Program-made: the position numbers and the translations under genes
In this document: positions 17,518-26,976 of the stretch, piece by piece
Position numbering within the stretch: position 1 is the stretch's first letter
Layout of the letters: each line of letters begins with the position of its first letter
The notes under the pieces: generated by a model
Databases searched by the model: none
Told to the model about the DNA's origin: nothing
The model's input: only the letters and a program-made list of their open reading frames with translations
Source of the DNA: Candidatus Sulfuritelmatomonas gaucii
GTDB taxonomy: Bacteria; Acidobacteriota; Terriglobia; Terriglobales; Acidobacteriaceae
Assembly: GCA_900290245.1 (NCBI GenBank)
Contig: OKRB01000115.1
Span: forward strand, 1 to 50,475
Reading direction: 5' to 3'
DNA length: 50,475 nt

Positions 17518-18840
17518 ATGAAGTTCCGTGGATTGATCATTGCAGTTCTCGTTCTGCTGGCCCTCGGCGGAGTACTCTATTGGTCCAACCACCACAAGCC
17601 ATCGGAGAAGAGCGCGCCCCTATCGTCAACCACCTCGCCTTCGATTCTCAAACTGGATCAGGCAAGCATCACCCAGCTCACAGTCACGGACAAGGGATCT
17701 GCGCCAGTTTCATTGGTCAAGCAAAACGACGGCAGGTGGCAGATCACCAAGCCGGAGGAATTGCGCGCGGAACAGGACGAAGTTGCCGGGATGCTCTCGA
17801 GCTTGTCGAGTCTCAATGCCGACCACGTGATTGAAGAGAAGGCGGCGGGTCTGGCGCAGTATGGACTCGATGATCCATCGGTTACAGTTGACATTGCGAC
17901 ATCCGATCGCAAGCAGAGAAAACTGCTTTTGGGCGACTCGACACCGGCGGGTGGCGACGTTTACGCGATACTCGCCGGCGATCCCCGGGTTTTTGCCATC
18001 GCCGGATACAGCAAGACCAGTATTGACAAGGGGCTGAATGACCTGCGCAATAAGCGGCTGCTGACGATCGATCCTGATTAAGTCAGCCGCATGAAGCTGG
18101 AGAAGAAAGGGCAGACGATCGAGTTCGCGCGGATCAAAGATGGCTGGCAGATTTTGAAACCGGAGCCATTACGGGCTGACAGCTTCGCGGTCGACGAACT
18201 TGTTCGCAGCATCGCCGACGTGCGCATGGACCTCAGTGGCGGCGAGAATAATGACGCTGCCGCCACGAAATTCGGCCAGGGGACTTTAGTCGCCAAAGTG
18301 GCCCTGGCTGGAGACCAGGGCACACAAACACTTGAGTTGCGCAAAAGCAAGGATGACTACCTGGCCAAGTCCAGCGCCGCGGACGGCGCCTACAAGGTGG
18401 ATGCGAGCCTTGGCACAACGCTCGAGCGGAGCCTGAACGAATTCCGTAACAAGAAACTCTTCGACTTTGGCTTTGAAGATCCTGGCAAACTCGAAATCCA
18501 CGAAGGCCAAAAATCCTGGTTTCTCGCGCGCAGTGGCAATGACTGGTGGTTCAATGACAAGAAAACGGACACCACCGCCGTTGAATCGCTCGTGGAAAAG
18601 CTCCGCGACCTGACCGCCACGGGCTTCCCTACTTCGGGTTTTTCGAGCGCGGAAATCGCAGTGACAGTGACTTCCGGCCAAGGCAAGCAGGTGGAGAAAG
18701 TGATGATCTCGAAGTTGGGCGACCATTACATTGCCAGGCGCGACAACGAACCCTCTCTTTACGAATTGAGCGCGAGCGACGTAAACGACATTACGGCCGC
18801 AGCTGACTCGATCAAGCCTGTGACAGCCGCCAAGCACTGA
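17518..18840 (+). pseudogene. DUF4340 protein interrupted by an in-frame TAA
   Basis: The fourth gene of the ABC operon. The start is ATG at 17518, and residues 1-22 are a membrane anchor (MKFRGLIIAVLVLLALGGVLY). The frame reads through 187 codons to TLT-like LLTIDPD and meets TAA at 18079-18081. It then continues in the same frame (VSRMKLEKKGQTIEF...) to TGA at 18840, giving 440 residues in total, the normal length of DUF4340 proteins. The two halves each contain one of the duplicated DUF4340 units (GRWQITKPEELRA and GWQILKPEPLRA). Relatives typically have Lys at this point, so one AAA-to-TAA change explains it. An ATG nine bases after the stop could restart translation, though it lacks a Shine-Dalgarno sequence. 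It may be a true pseudogene, a split but functional gene or a sequence error. Confidence 0.75.
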
Positions 18841-19539
18841 TCTTCTCGCTACAAAGCAGGCCCAAGCCGCGATCATGAGCGAAATGGCGAAGGATCGCCT
18901 TAGGATTTTCTTCACTGCCGATCAAGTCCGCGAAGCAACGACGAAATCTAAGTCACTCTGCTCGGATCTTCGTCCCATCGAGACACGATCTTGGCGTCCG
19001 CCAGAAAACCTCAAAGGGGCCTTCGCTACAGGCTGCAAACTCCCAAAGAAATTCCTGTACATCGAGCCATCGATTCGAAGCGAATCCATTCCTGCGGTCC
19101 CAGGTGTAATTGAATTGTCCGCGGGACGACAATCCTCTATGAAACGGGCGGTAATCATTCATTGGTTACCTACATGCTCGGGGAGAGCACTGATCGGGCA
19201 GCGGGTTCGCTGCGAAAGCAGCATTGCACATCATTGTTCCCTGCCCTAGATTCTAAATTCATGACACGAGGGAGGTTCGAAAAGCAGATGCATCACCCGG
19301 CCATACCTGAAGTTCCAGATCCTCAAGAATAGTGAACAAGGGCCAGGGCCCGGTCGTGTAGGCATTGCCATGTTGCTTGATCGCACTTTTTGCTGGTTGC
19401 GGGCATCACCCATGTAGCGTCAGCCGCGAACAGCGGGTCCAGCAACGTTAGTCCCTCGCTCGCATAGTCGGAGGAGAGCGTGCGACTCAGTTGGGTTTTC
19501 TCGTGGGCCCGAAGGATAAGAAAAAAGGAGAGGGACCAT
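18841..19539. other. intergenic region, nothing recognised
   Basis: About 700 bp. A plus-strand frame at 18875-19249 (124 codons) was examined; it has no Shine-Dalgarno, no hydrophobic or domain pattern, and irregular composition. No terminator for the ABC operon was found. It may hold remnants of a lost gene, but none can be named. Confidence 0.4.
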
Positions 19540-19800
19540 ATGACAAGCTTCAGTTCAGTTGCCGAGGTGATGGTTGCAGAACATGCCCCGCTCAATGGAG
19601 AGTTCCGGTCGAGGCTCGCGGTCTCATCGCTGACAACGGGTCTCGATATCGGCATATTGATGGTTGTGGGACGGGCAGCATTCCAGTGCATCCCGTTCTC
19701 ATTGATGATCCCGATTGCTTTTTCGATTCTTGGCCTCGGTGCACTGATCTCGCTTGGCCACATGTGGTTTCTTACCGTTCAGAGCTGGAATTGCCAATAA
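19540..19800 (+). CDS. small two-helix membrane protein, perhaps truncated
   Basis: 86 residues from an ATG with a strong Shine-Dalgarno (AAGGAGAGG, about 19525-19533). Two hydrophobic segments are visible (SSLTTGLDIGILMVVG and SLMIPIAFSILGLGALISLG). The stretch SRLAVSSLTTGLDIGI loosely recalls the first helix of formate/nitrite-transporter family proteins, which are about 270 residues, so it could be a truncated member; this is weak. Its last 102 bases overlap the 3' end of the GH10 gene on the opposite strand. Confidence 0.45.
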   Translation: MTSFSSVAEVMVAEHAPLNGEFRSRLAVSSLTTGLDIGILMVVGRAAFQCIPFSLMIPIAFSILGLGALISLGHMWFLTVQSWNCQ

Positions 19801-21054
19801 GTTTGATTCCCTTCTGCGAAAAACAGGGCTGCGGACTTGCCGTTGTGCTATTCGGTTATTCGGAATTTGGTACCGCACAAACGGCGAGCCGCGATCCCAA
19901 CCGGTGAGCGGCCTTAAGCGCTGCGAGGCTTCAGCGGCGACGCGGATGATCGCGTCGAAGGCCGGCTTCGGCTGTTCGCTGCGATCGAAGAGGAGCGGGT
20001 AGTTGGTGCGTCCTCGCACCGGAAAATCATTGCGCCACGACGTGGCATCGGTTACGCCCCAGAACGTGACTCTCTCCACGGTATCGCGGTGCTTGAGGAA
20101 TACACGAAATAGATCGACGTAGTGCGCGGCCTGTTGCTGCGCGACCGAATCCGGCAATCCGTTGACATATGGATTCAGCGCCGCATTCTGCTGGATATGA
20201 ACAGACACATCGGCCGTGGGTTGAGTCCCGGAAGAAGGCAGTACGTCTACATCCAGCTCTGAGATGGCAACCTTCACGCCGAGCGCCGCAAACCCTGCGA
20301 TCGTGGCGTCTTCCTGCTCGGGGGTAGGCCATGTCAGGCTTTCATGACCTTGCAATCCGACGCAGCCAATCGGAATCCCTTCCGCCTTCAGTTTCTTGAT
20401 GAGCGCAATCGCTCCGCTGCGCTTGGGCTCATTCTCAAGGTTGTAGTCGTTGTAAACGAGTTGCGCCTGCGAGTCCGCTTCATGGGCATAGGCAAAAGCT
20501 TTTTCAATGTAGTCCGGACCGATGATTTTGTACCACAATGACTGGCGAAGGGTGCCGTCTTCGTTCAGTGCCTCGTTCACCACATCCCAGCTTTGGATCT
20601 TTCCCTTGTAGCGGCCGACCACTGTAAGGATGTGGTCATGCATGCGCGCGAGCAAGGTGTCGCGGTCAACAAGATTGCCTTTGTCGTCGCGAAAGACCCA
20701 CGCGGGCACCTGGTTGTGCCACACCAGTGTGTGCCCATGGATCCACATGTGTTGTTCGAGGCCGAACGCGACATACTTGTCGGCCAGATCGAAGTTATAG
20801 CTGCCTGGCTGGGGATGTACGATCTCCCACTTGAGCACATTTTCCGGAGAGATGGAGTTAAACTGCGTCTCGATGATGGCATCGTCGCGCTGATTCTGCC
20901 CGGTAATATCTCCGGCGTCCATGGCCGCGCCGATGACGAAATCGCCCTTGTAAGCATCTTTGAGCGTGGGTTCGTGCGACGCCGCTGCCGTACACCCCAG
21001 GATGAGGCCGAGAAGGACCGCCGATCGTGCGCAGTCCGACGATTTGCTGAACAT
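19699..21054 (-). CDS. GH10 endo-1,4-beta-xylanase, lipoprotein
   Basis: 451 residues. The start at 21054 is set by GGGAGGGAGC just before the ATG and by the lipoprotein signal peptide (lipobox ILGC, Cys21). Residues about 30-372 are a GH10 barrel: HTLVWHNQVPAW, acid/base Glu161 in WDVVNEAL, nucleophile Glu266 in VAISELDVD, and FWGVTDATSW near the end. It hydrolyses the xylan backbone at the cell surface. Third gene of a minus-strand set with the GH3 and GPH symporter genes (42 bp after the symporter). Odd: GH10 domains end near PKPAFDAIIRV, but here about 79 further residues follow, basic and without similarity, and they run antisense into the small membrane-protein gene. This suggests loss of the original stop codon. 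Confidence 0.92.
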   Translation of the reverse strand: MFSKSSDCARSAVLLGLILGCTAAASHEPTLKDAYKGDFVIGAAMDAGDITGQNQRDDAIIETQFNSISPENVLKWEIVHPQPGSYNFDLADKYVAFGLEQHMWIHGHTLVWHNQVPAWVFRDDKGNLVDRDTLLARMHDHILTVVGRYKGKIQSWDVVNEALNEDGTLRQSLWYKIIGPDYIEKAFAYAHEADSQAQLVYNDYNLENEPKRSGAIALIKKLKAEGIPIGCVGLQGHESLTWPTPEQEDATIAGFAALGVKVAISELDVDVLPSSGTQPTADVSVHIQQNAALNPYVNGLPDSVAQQQAAHYVDLFRVFLKHRDTVERVTFWGVTDATSWRNDFPVRGRTNYPLLFDRSEQPKPAFDAIIRVAAEASQRLRPLTGWDRGSPFVRYQIPNNRIAQRQVRSPVFRRRESNLLAIPALNGKKPHVAKRDQCTEAKNRKSNRDHQ

Positions 21055-21095
21055 GCTCCCTCCCTGCTTCAGCCGGCTCATCAGCCCTCGAAGAA

Positions 21096-22460
21096 CTATG
21101 AGCTGTTTCGAGGCGCAAAAGCCTTGCGCCGTTCGGTGAGTTCGTCGGCGATTTTCCGATTGAGTTCGCGGGAAATCGGATAGAAGAGCAAAGAGATGGC
21201 GGTGGCCATGAAAGCTACCCCGGCCCAAACGCTGGCCGTGAGCACAATGCCGGCCTGCGCGTGTGCCGTTTGCACGTCAGCTTTGGAAACGAAACCGTAC
21301 ACATCGAAAAGTTTGCCGGCCACGGCGCCGCCAATCGCGAGCCCTGCCCAAAGTGCAAAGACCACGCCGGACGTGACCGTGCCGCTGGCGCGCCGGCCCG
21401 TCTTCCATTCGCCGTAGTCGGCCACATCGCCCATCATGGACCAAAGGATCGGCCCCGACAATCCGAACGAGAACTGGCGCAGCACTTCGATCGCGATGAT
21501 CTCGACGGTTGCGTGCGGGGATAGAAACAACAGCGCCGTCGCCAGCGACGCGGACAAAACCATGCTGGCAATAAAGAGCATTCGCTTGCCCACGCGTTTG
21601 GCCACTGCCGTGGAGCACGCAACGCCCGCGATCAGCGAGGCCAGCCCGAATCCGTTGAACCATGAGAAGAGGTTCGCATTGCCGGCCACATAGCGGAAAT
21701 AGGGCAACATCACGTTGCCGCGGATCACAATCGCGATGAAATAGAACAGCGTGGCCAGGAACAGCACCACCCATGATGGGTTCCCAAAGAGGTCAGAAAG
21801 GTCCTGGCCCAGCGAAGTCTTCTGTTGCGGGTCGGGCTGAATGCGCTCCTTAGTTGAAACGAAGGCGACGATGAAAAAGATCACGCTAAGGGCCGACAGC
21901 AGCCCCATCGTGAGCTGATAGCCGCGCGCGTCGTTGCCACGCCCCAACCACGCCACCATCAGCACCGCAAGGCTCTGCACAATGAAGCCCGCGGTATTGG
22001 CAAAGATCTGGCGGTACGATGCGATGCTGTTCCGCTCGTCGGGGTCCGAGGTCATGACCGCCGTGAGCGTTGCGTACGGCACATTGTTCATTGTGTAGAT
22101 CACGCGCAGCAGCGCATAGGTGATCCACGCATAAGCAATCTTTGATGTGGGACTTAAAGAAGGCGTGGTGAAGGTGAGGACGCCGATGATCCCGAAGGGC
22201 AGTGCCGTCCACAGCAGCCAGGGCCGGAACTTGCCCCATCTCGAGCTCGTCCGGTCGGCAATTACTCCCATGACTGGATTGAGGCAGGCCACACCGAGGC
22301 CCACAACGAGGAAGAGCCTTGCAGCCTGTGCCGGCGTGAGGCCAAAGGTGTGGGTGTAGAAGTCCAACTGCAGCGCCAGCAATGCCTGGAAGACGAAGTT
22401 GGCGGCCATGTCGCCCAGACCATACCCGAACTTCTCTGCAAACGAAAGTTTCTGGATCAT
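21096..22460 (-). CDS. GPH-family sugar:cation symporter (xyloside-type)
   Basis: 454 residues, 12 predicted transmembrane segments. The glycoside-pentoside-hexuronide family signature is clear: [15 protein letters not shown] at the N-terminus, [21 protein letters not shown] between helices 2 and 3, and [19 protein letters not shown] in the second half. These match MelB/XynP-like symporters that import oligosaccharides with H+ or Na+. Between a GH3 and a GH10 gene, uptake of xylo-oligosaccharides is the best guess. It lies 33 bp after the GH3 stop. Confidence 0.88.
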   Translation of the reverse strand: MIQKLSFAEKFGYGLGDMAANFVFQALLALQLDFYTHTFGLTPAQAARLFLVVGLGVACLNPVMGVIADRTSSRWGKFRPWLLWTALPFGIIGVLTFTTPSLSPTSKIAYAWITYALLRVIYTMNNVPYATLTAVMTSDPDERNSIASYRQIFANTAGFIVQSLAVLMVAWLGRGNDARGYQLTMGLLSALSVIFFIVAFVSTKERIQPDPQQKTSLGQDLSDLFGNPSWVVLFLATLFYFIAIVIRGNVMLPYFRYVAGNANLFSWFNGFGLASLIAGVACSTAVAKRVGKRMLFIASMVLSASLATALLFLSPHATVEIIAIEVLRQFSFGLSGPILWSMMGDVADYGEWKTGRRASGTVTSGVVFALWAGLAIGGAVAGKLFDVYGFVSKADVQTAHAQAGIVLTASVWAGVAFMATAISLLFYPISRELNRKIADELTERRKAFAPRNSS

Positions 22461-22493
22461 AGCCGCCTCGACTTTCAGCGTCCCCTGGGGCGC

Positions 22494-24818
22494 TTACTTC
22501 GATACCTGCAGAGTCAACTTCGTGAGGTCTTGGTTGCGCGACGAGTTGCCGATCATCAATTCGAAATCGCCGAGCTCGACAACATATTTCATATTCACGT
22601 CGTAGAAAGAGAGCATCGCGGGCGTGATGTCGAAAGTGACCGTCGTGCTTTCACCTGGCTGCAGCCGCACCTTCTTGAAGGCTTTCAACTCCTTCACGGG
22701 CCGCGTCACCGAACTGACCACGTCGCGAATATAGAGCTGAACCACCTCTGTTCCTTCGCGGCCGCCGGTGTTTGTCACGTCGACTTGAATACGCGTTGTG
22801 CCTTTGCGCGGGATTCTTTTCTTTGTCAGGCGAGGATTGGTGATGGAGAAGTTCGTGTAGCTGAGTCCGTAACCGAAGGCGTAGATCGGTGAAACATTGT
22901 CCCATAGATAACCGCGCCGCGCCGATGGCTTGTAGTTGTAAAAGACGGGTAGATGGCCCGCGGAGCGAGGAACAGAGATAGGCAACTTGCCGCCGGGGTT
23001 GTAGTCGCCGAAGAGAACATCAGCCACGGCGCGCCCGGTTTCCTGGCCCAGGTACCAGCACTCGTAAATCACTGGCACGTTCTTGCTGAGGGAATTGATC
23101 GAGAGCGGACGGCCATTGAAGAGGAACACGATCACCGGCTTGCCCAGCGCGAGCATGGCCTGCACCAGCTCTTCCTGGCGACCGATCAGGTCAAGGCTGG
23201 TGCGATCGCCCATGTGCTGCAGTGACCAAGCTTCGCGCGAGGTTTGTTCGTTGCCGCCGATCGCAAGCACGATGACGTCGGCCTGTTTGGCCACTTCGAC
23301 GGCTTCGGCAATCTGCTTGCGATCCTCCTCGGGATCACTTGGAACGACTTCGTCCTGGTTCCAGTTGCCGCCGATCGTGATCTTGCAGCCTTCGCTGTAA
23401 AGCACCTTGGCTTTCTTGCCGGCTTTTTTACGGATACCTTCGAGCACTGTGATCTCCTGCTTCGGCCGGCCGCTGTAGCCGCCCAGCAGCGTGCGATTCG
23501 CGTTGGGACCAATGACGGCGATGGACTTGATCTTCCTGAGATCGAGCGGAGCCAGGTTGTTCTCGTTCTTCAGCAGAGTGATGGCTTCATGCGCGGCAGT
23601 TAACGCGATCTTGCGATGCTCATCGCAGCCCGTGACGCGCTCCGCCTCGGCGGGATCGACATACGGATCGTCAAACAGGCCCATTTCGAATTTCCAGAAG
23701 AGCATCGGCTCCACGAGCTCATCCAGCTCCCGCTCCTTGAGAATTCCCTTGCGCACAAGCTCGACGAGATGCAGATAACAGTCCGGATCGGGCAGCTCGA
23801 TGTTGATGCCGGCTTTGACGGCGAGCGCGCACGATTCCTTCCTGTTCGCAGCGACGAAATGCCCGTGCGTGTCGGGCCGGTAACCGAGCTCCCAGATTGC
23901 GAAGTAATCCGATACGACAAACCCCTTGAAGCCCCATTCCTTGCGCAGCACATCGCGCATCAGCCATTTGTTGGCGTGCGAGGGAATGCCGTCGATTTCG
24001 TTGTATGAAGCCATGATGCTGATTGCGCCCGCTTCGCGCAGCGCCTCGCGGAAGCTATAGAGAAAAGTCTCGCGCAGCACCCGCAGCGACACGTTGGCCG
24101 GTGCGCAGTTCATGCCCGATTCCGGCTGCCCGTGGCCGACAAAATGCTTCAACGTGGCAATTACGTGCCGCTTGTCGCGGAACTTTTTGTCGCCCTGGAA
24201 TCCGCGAACTGCCGCAATGCCCAGCCGCGAAACCAGAAAAGGGTCTTCTCCATACGTCTCTTCCACACGGCCCCAACGCGGCTCGCGGGCCACGTCAACC
24301 ACCGGCGTAAGCGCCTGGTGCGTCCCGCGGAGAGCCGCCTCTGCCGCCGTCGCGGTGAAGATTTGCTCAACCAGCTCGGGATTGAAGGTTGCGCCCAGCG
24401 CAATCGGCTGCGGAAAGCTGGTCCCATCCACCGCCGCGTGCCCGTGCAGGCACTCTTCGTGGAACATCACAGGGATCCCCAATCGGCTGTTTTCGAGGAA
24501 AAACTTCTGGATGGCGTTGGTCAACTCGGCCATCTCGCGCGCGTTTTTGCCCTTTCCCGCATCGCTGGGGCGGCCCACCTGGCCCAGCCCGCGCCGGTCG
24601 CGAAATGCGGCCTTTGCTTTCTGCGCGTCAAAGTTGCCTTCAGCGTCCACCAGCGTCTGCGGCTTTTGCTGCCAGATGCATACCATCTGAGCGGCCTTTT
24701 CCTGAAGCGTCATGCGCCCCAGTAGATCCTTCGCCCTACGCGCCGAGGGAAGGCTCGTGTTTTTATAGGCTGGGATCGCTCCGCGCCCTTGCTTTCGAAC
24801 TGCAGTCCGGTTTGTCAT
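22494..24818 (-). CDS. GH3 beta-xylosidase/beta-glucosidase
   Basis: 774 residues, cytoplasmic (no signal peptide from this start). The ATG at 24818 has ACAGGA 5 nt upstream, which decides against the frame start at 24881. GH3 N-terminal barrel: HEECLHGHA, PRWGRVEETYGEDP, KHFVGHG, and the nucleophile Asp304 in FVVSDYFAI. The C-terminal alpha/beta sandwich contains IGGNEQTSREAWS, and a fibronectin III-like domain closes the protein (TNTGGREGTEVVQLYI, PGESTTVTF). GH3 enzymes of this layout release xylose or glucose from short oligosaccharides; the xylan context favours xylosidase. First gene of the GH3-symporter-GH10 set. Confidence 0.92.
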   Translation of the reverse strand: MTNRTAVRKQGRGAIPAYKNTSLPSARRAKDLLGRMTLQEKAAQMVCIWQQKPQTLVDAEGNFDAQKAKAAFRDRRGLGQVGRPSDAGKGKNAREMAELTNAIQKFFLENSRLGIPVMFHEECLHGHAAVDGTSFPQPIALGATFNPELVEQIFTATAAEAALRGTHQALTPVVDVAREPRWGRVEETYGEDPFLVSRLGIAAVRGFQGDKKFRDKRHVIATLKHFVGHGQPESGMNCAPANVSLRVLRETFLYSFREALREAGAISIMASYNEIDGIPSHANKWLMRDVLRKEWGFKGFVVSDYFAIWELGYRPDTHGHFVAANRKESCALAVKAGINIELPDPDCYLHLVELVRKGILKERELDELVEPMLFWKFEMGLFDDPYVDPAEAERVTGCDEHRKIALTAAHEAITLLKNENNLAPLDLRKIKSIAVIGPNANRTLLGGYSGRPKQEITVLEGIRKKAGKKAKVLYSEGCKITIGGNWNQDEVVPSDPEEDRKQIAEAVEVAKQADVIVLAIGGNEQTSREAWSLQHMGDRTSLDLIGRQEELVQAMLALGKPVIVFLFNGRPLSINSLSKNVPVIYECWYLGQETGRAVADVLFGDYNPGGKLPISVPRSAGHLPVFYNYKPSARRGYLWDNVSPIYAFGYGLSYTNFSITNPRLTKKRIPRKGTTRIQVDVTNTGGREGTEVVQLYIRDVVSSVTRPVKELKAFKKVRLQPGESTTVTFDITPAMLSFYDVNMKYVVELGDFELMIGNSSRNQDLTKLTLQVSK

Positions 24819-25069
24819 ACGTCCTGTTTCCGTCTCGACTGGACTCTTGAATCTAAAGTGCGGCTGGAAAGGCCTGATCAACTCTTCGAATCACCATCGT
24901 GCTCGGAGATCTTCTTTCAATGAAGCCGGCACGCAGAACGAAGTCATCGGGTCCCTCAAAGAGCAGCGCACCACCCCGATCGGATTGAATTCGAGGAGAG
25001 AATCCGTTTCCAAATGACCCATGCGCTGGCTGCAGAACAGTTTAGCCGCTGAATCATGGCATGGCAACA

Positions 25070-25087
25070 AAGAAAAGCGATTTTCTT
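25070..25087. promoter_or_regulatory. LacI-type palindromic operator candidate
   Basis: AAGAAAAGCGATTTTCTT: 7-bp arms are perfect inverted repeats around a CG-centred core, the geometry of LacI/GalR-family operators. It is 252 bp upstream of the GH3 start and 185 bp upstream of the 4Fe-4S gene. No LacI-family gene is in the window. Its low-complexity A/T arms mean chance is possible. Confidence 0.35.
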
Positions 25088-25207
25088 GGGAGGGAAACGG
25101 CTTTTCGGTTTTGGCTTGCCAGCCGGCTCCCTGCAAGTCCACCCGTAACGGCAAGTCTACCGCTAACATCGTTCCTTTTGTTCCCGTTCCAGCCTGGGAA
25201 AAATCGT

Positions 25208-25249
25208 GTGACCTAAGTCGCTGCCCGCGTTATTCCTCCGCATTACTCT
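25208..25249 (+). promoter_or_regulatory. Crp/Fnr-type site A with -10 box (4Fe-4S gene)
   Basis: GTGAC-CTAA-GTCGC at 25208-25221, then TACTCT as a -10 candidate at 25244-25249, 36 bp from the first base of the site. The centre of the site falls at about -41.5 for a start near 25256, the class II activator position. The same motif and spacing occur at 31132 and 33387. Confidence 0.65.
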
Positions 25250-25271
25250 CCATTTAGAAGGAAACGGGGAA

Positions 25272-26375
25272 ATGGCTGCAAAGGTACTCGAAAGAATTCC
25301 GGAGCAAGCGCCTCACGCCGGGAAAAAGATGCTCGTTCGCCGTTCTGGCGCGGATCGCTCACAGCGAGCGCGGCATGTGGTACAGGGCCTGTTCGTTGTT
25401 TTGAATTGCTGGATCGCAGTTCAGTTTTATCTATGGGTGCGCTATTTTGAGCACGGCGGGCAAGGCCTCTACGTATCACGGCCGGCAGGCGTCGAGGGAT
25501 GGCTACCCATCGCCGGGCTCATGAACTCCATCTACTTCCTGCGCACCGGAAATATTCCGGCAATCCACGGCGCCGCCATGTTCCTGTTCCTGGCCTTCGT
25601 CCTGATGAGCCTCTTGCTGAAAAAGGCGTTTTGCTCCTGGCTGTGCCCGGTCGGAACGTCTTCTGAGGCTTTGTGGAAGCTCGGCAGAAAAATCTTCGGC
25701 CACAATCTGCGACTGCCGCGCTGGCTCGATATTCCCTTCCGTGGCCTGAAGTACCTGCTTCTCGGCTTCTTTCTCTTCATCGTGGGAACCATGTCGGCCG
25801 AGGCACTGCAAAGCTTCATGTACACGCCGTATGGGGTGATCGCCGACGTCAAGATGCTGAACTTCTTCCGCAACATTGGGGAGCCGGCAGGAATCGTGAT
25901 CGCCATCCTTGTTTTCGGTTCCGTGCTCGTGCAGAACTTCTGGTGCCGCTACCTTTGCCCCTATGGAGCGCTGATGGGCATCGTCTCGCTCCTCAGTCCG
26001 GTGAAGATTCGCCGCGACTCCGAGGCTTGCATCGATTGCGCGAAGTGCGCCAAAGCCTGCCCGTCCGGCCTGGCGGTCGACCGTCTCGTACAAATCCATT
26101 CCGCTGAGTGCACGGCGTGCATGGAGTGCGTCGCGGTTTGCCCGGCGGAAAACGCGTTGCAGTTCTCGTTGGCGCCAAGGCGTGCGGCCACCTCCCCCGA
26201 ACGCTGGCGCCGCCGCGTCGTCGGGCCGGCTGTATTTGCCGGCATCCTGGTCTATATCTTCCTTGGCATGGTCCTGTTTGCCAGGGCAACGAGTCACTGG
26301 CAAACGGGCATACCGCAATCCGTATATATGGACCTTGTGCCCCGCGCCAATTCGGTAACCCACCCCGGCATGTAG
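25272..26375 (+). CDS. membrane 4Fe-4S protein (NapH/CcoG/NosR-like)
   Basis: 367 residues with about five transmembrane helices and four cysteine clusters. Two CxxxCP motifs lie at membrane edges (CSWLCP, C121/C125; CRYLCP, C225/C229). They are followed by two ferredoxin-type 4Fe-4S motifs (CIDCAKCAKACP, C253-C263; CTACMECVAVCP, C280-C290). This is the arrangement of NapH, the C-terminal part of NosR, and related quinol-oxidising membrane ferredoxins. It probably moves electrons from the quinone pool to an unknown partner, perhaps a metalloenzyme activation step. A Crp/Fnr-type site with -10 box lies 51 bp upstream of the start, which ties it to the NO regulon further right. The start at ATG 25272 is preceded by GGGGA. 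Confidence 0.8.
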   Translation: MAAKVLERIPEQAPHAGKKMLVRRSGADRSQRARHVVQGLFVVLNCWIAVQFYLWVRYFEHGGQGLYVSRPAGVEGWLPIAGLMNSIYFLRTGNIPAIHGAAMFLFLAFVLMSLLLKKAFCSWLCPVGTSSEALWKLGRKIFGHNLRLPRWLDIPFRGLKYLLLGFFLFIVGTMSAEALQSFMYTPYGVIADVKMLNFFRNIGEPAGIVIAILVFGSVLVQNFWCRYLCPYGALMGIVSLLSPVKIRRDSEACIDCAKCAKACPSGLAVDRLVQIHSAECTACMECVAVCPAENALQFSLAPRRAATSPERWRRRVVGPAVFAGILVYIFLGMVLFARATSHWQTGIPQSVYMDLVPRANSVTHPGM

Positions 26376-26499
26376 CCGCTCGCGTGCTCGGCACCTCGCG
26401 GAAATCTTTGCCACACAATGACATAGGGCATCTCCGAGTGCGGAAACGTGTGTCTGAAATGCCACGCCCGCCTACCCAGCCAAACTCGCATCCAAACAC

Positions 26500-26516
26500 A
26501 TATCGTGATACGATAT
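26500..26516. promoter_or_regulatory. palindromic operator ahead of marR
   Basis: ATATCGTGATACGATAT: perfect 7-bp inverted arms with a 3-nt centre, ending 4 nt before the MarR start codon. Length and position fit autorepression by the MarR-family protein, which usually binds 16-20-bp palindromes over its own promoter. Confidence 0.6.
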
Positions 26517-26520
26517 ATTT

Positions 26521-26976
26521 ATGACGCACCCTCATCGAGAGCCGAACTCGAACCTCTTGCTTAAGACCCTGGCGGAGTTCCGGTACGAACTGCGCCGTTT
26601 TATGCACTTCAGCGAATCCATAGCTCTGGATGCTGGATTGCAGCCGCAGCAGCACCAGCTTTTGCTGCAGATTGCCGGTGCCCGCGATGGCGCGCCGGTC
26701 ACCATTGCCTACGCGGCGGAGCGACTTGGTCTGAAGCACAACAGCACGGTGGAACTGGTTGATCGATCGGAGCGTGAAGGCCTGCTGACGCGAACCGCAG
26801 ATCCCAGTGACAAAAGGCGCGCAATCCTGGAGATGTCCAACAAAGGACGAAGCCTCCTGGACCGTCTCGCGAGCGATCACGCAGATGAGTTGAAAGACAG
26901 AGCGCCTCGGCTGATTGAGGCCCTCGAGCACGTAAGGTCGCATGCCGCAATCGATGCCGGCGCGGAGGCTCGATGA
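26521..26976 (+). CDS. MarR-family transcriptional regulator
   Basis: 151 residues, normal length for a MarR dimeric winged-helix repressor. The recognition helix region (VTIAYAAERLGLKHNSTVELVDRSEREGLL) and the wing with its DPSDKRR turn are typical. The stop overlaps the start of the ClC gene by 4 bp (ATGA), so the two form an operon controlled from the palindrome just upstream. The effector is unknown. Confidence 0.88.
   Translation: MTHPHREPNSNLLLKTLAEFRYELRRFMHFSESIALDAGLQPQQHQLLLQIAGARDGAPVTIAYAAERLGLKHNSTVELVDRSEREGLLTRTADPSDKRRAILEMSNKGRSLLDRLASDHADELKDRAPRLIEALEHVRSHAAIDAGAEAR

Larger units (their letters stand above)
24819..25271. other. divergent regulatory region between xylan and NO loci
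   Basis: 453 bp between divergent gene sets. It contains a LacI-type palindrome (25070-25087) and a Crp/Fnr-type site with a -10 box (25208-25249), listed separately. No coding frame here is convincing. Confidence 0.5.

Noticed and set aside
18875..19249. 124-codon plus-strand frame after the DUF4340 gene
   Set aside because: No ribosome site, no domain or membrane pattern, irregular residue use; probably a chance frame in a gap.
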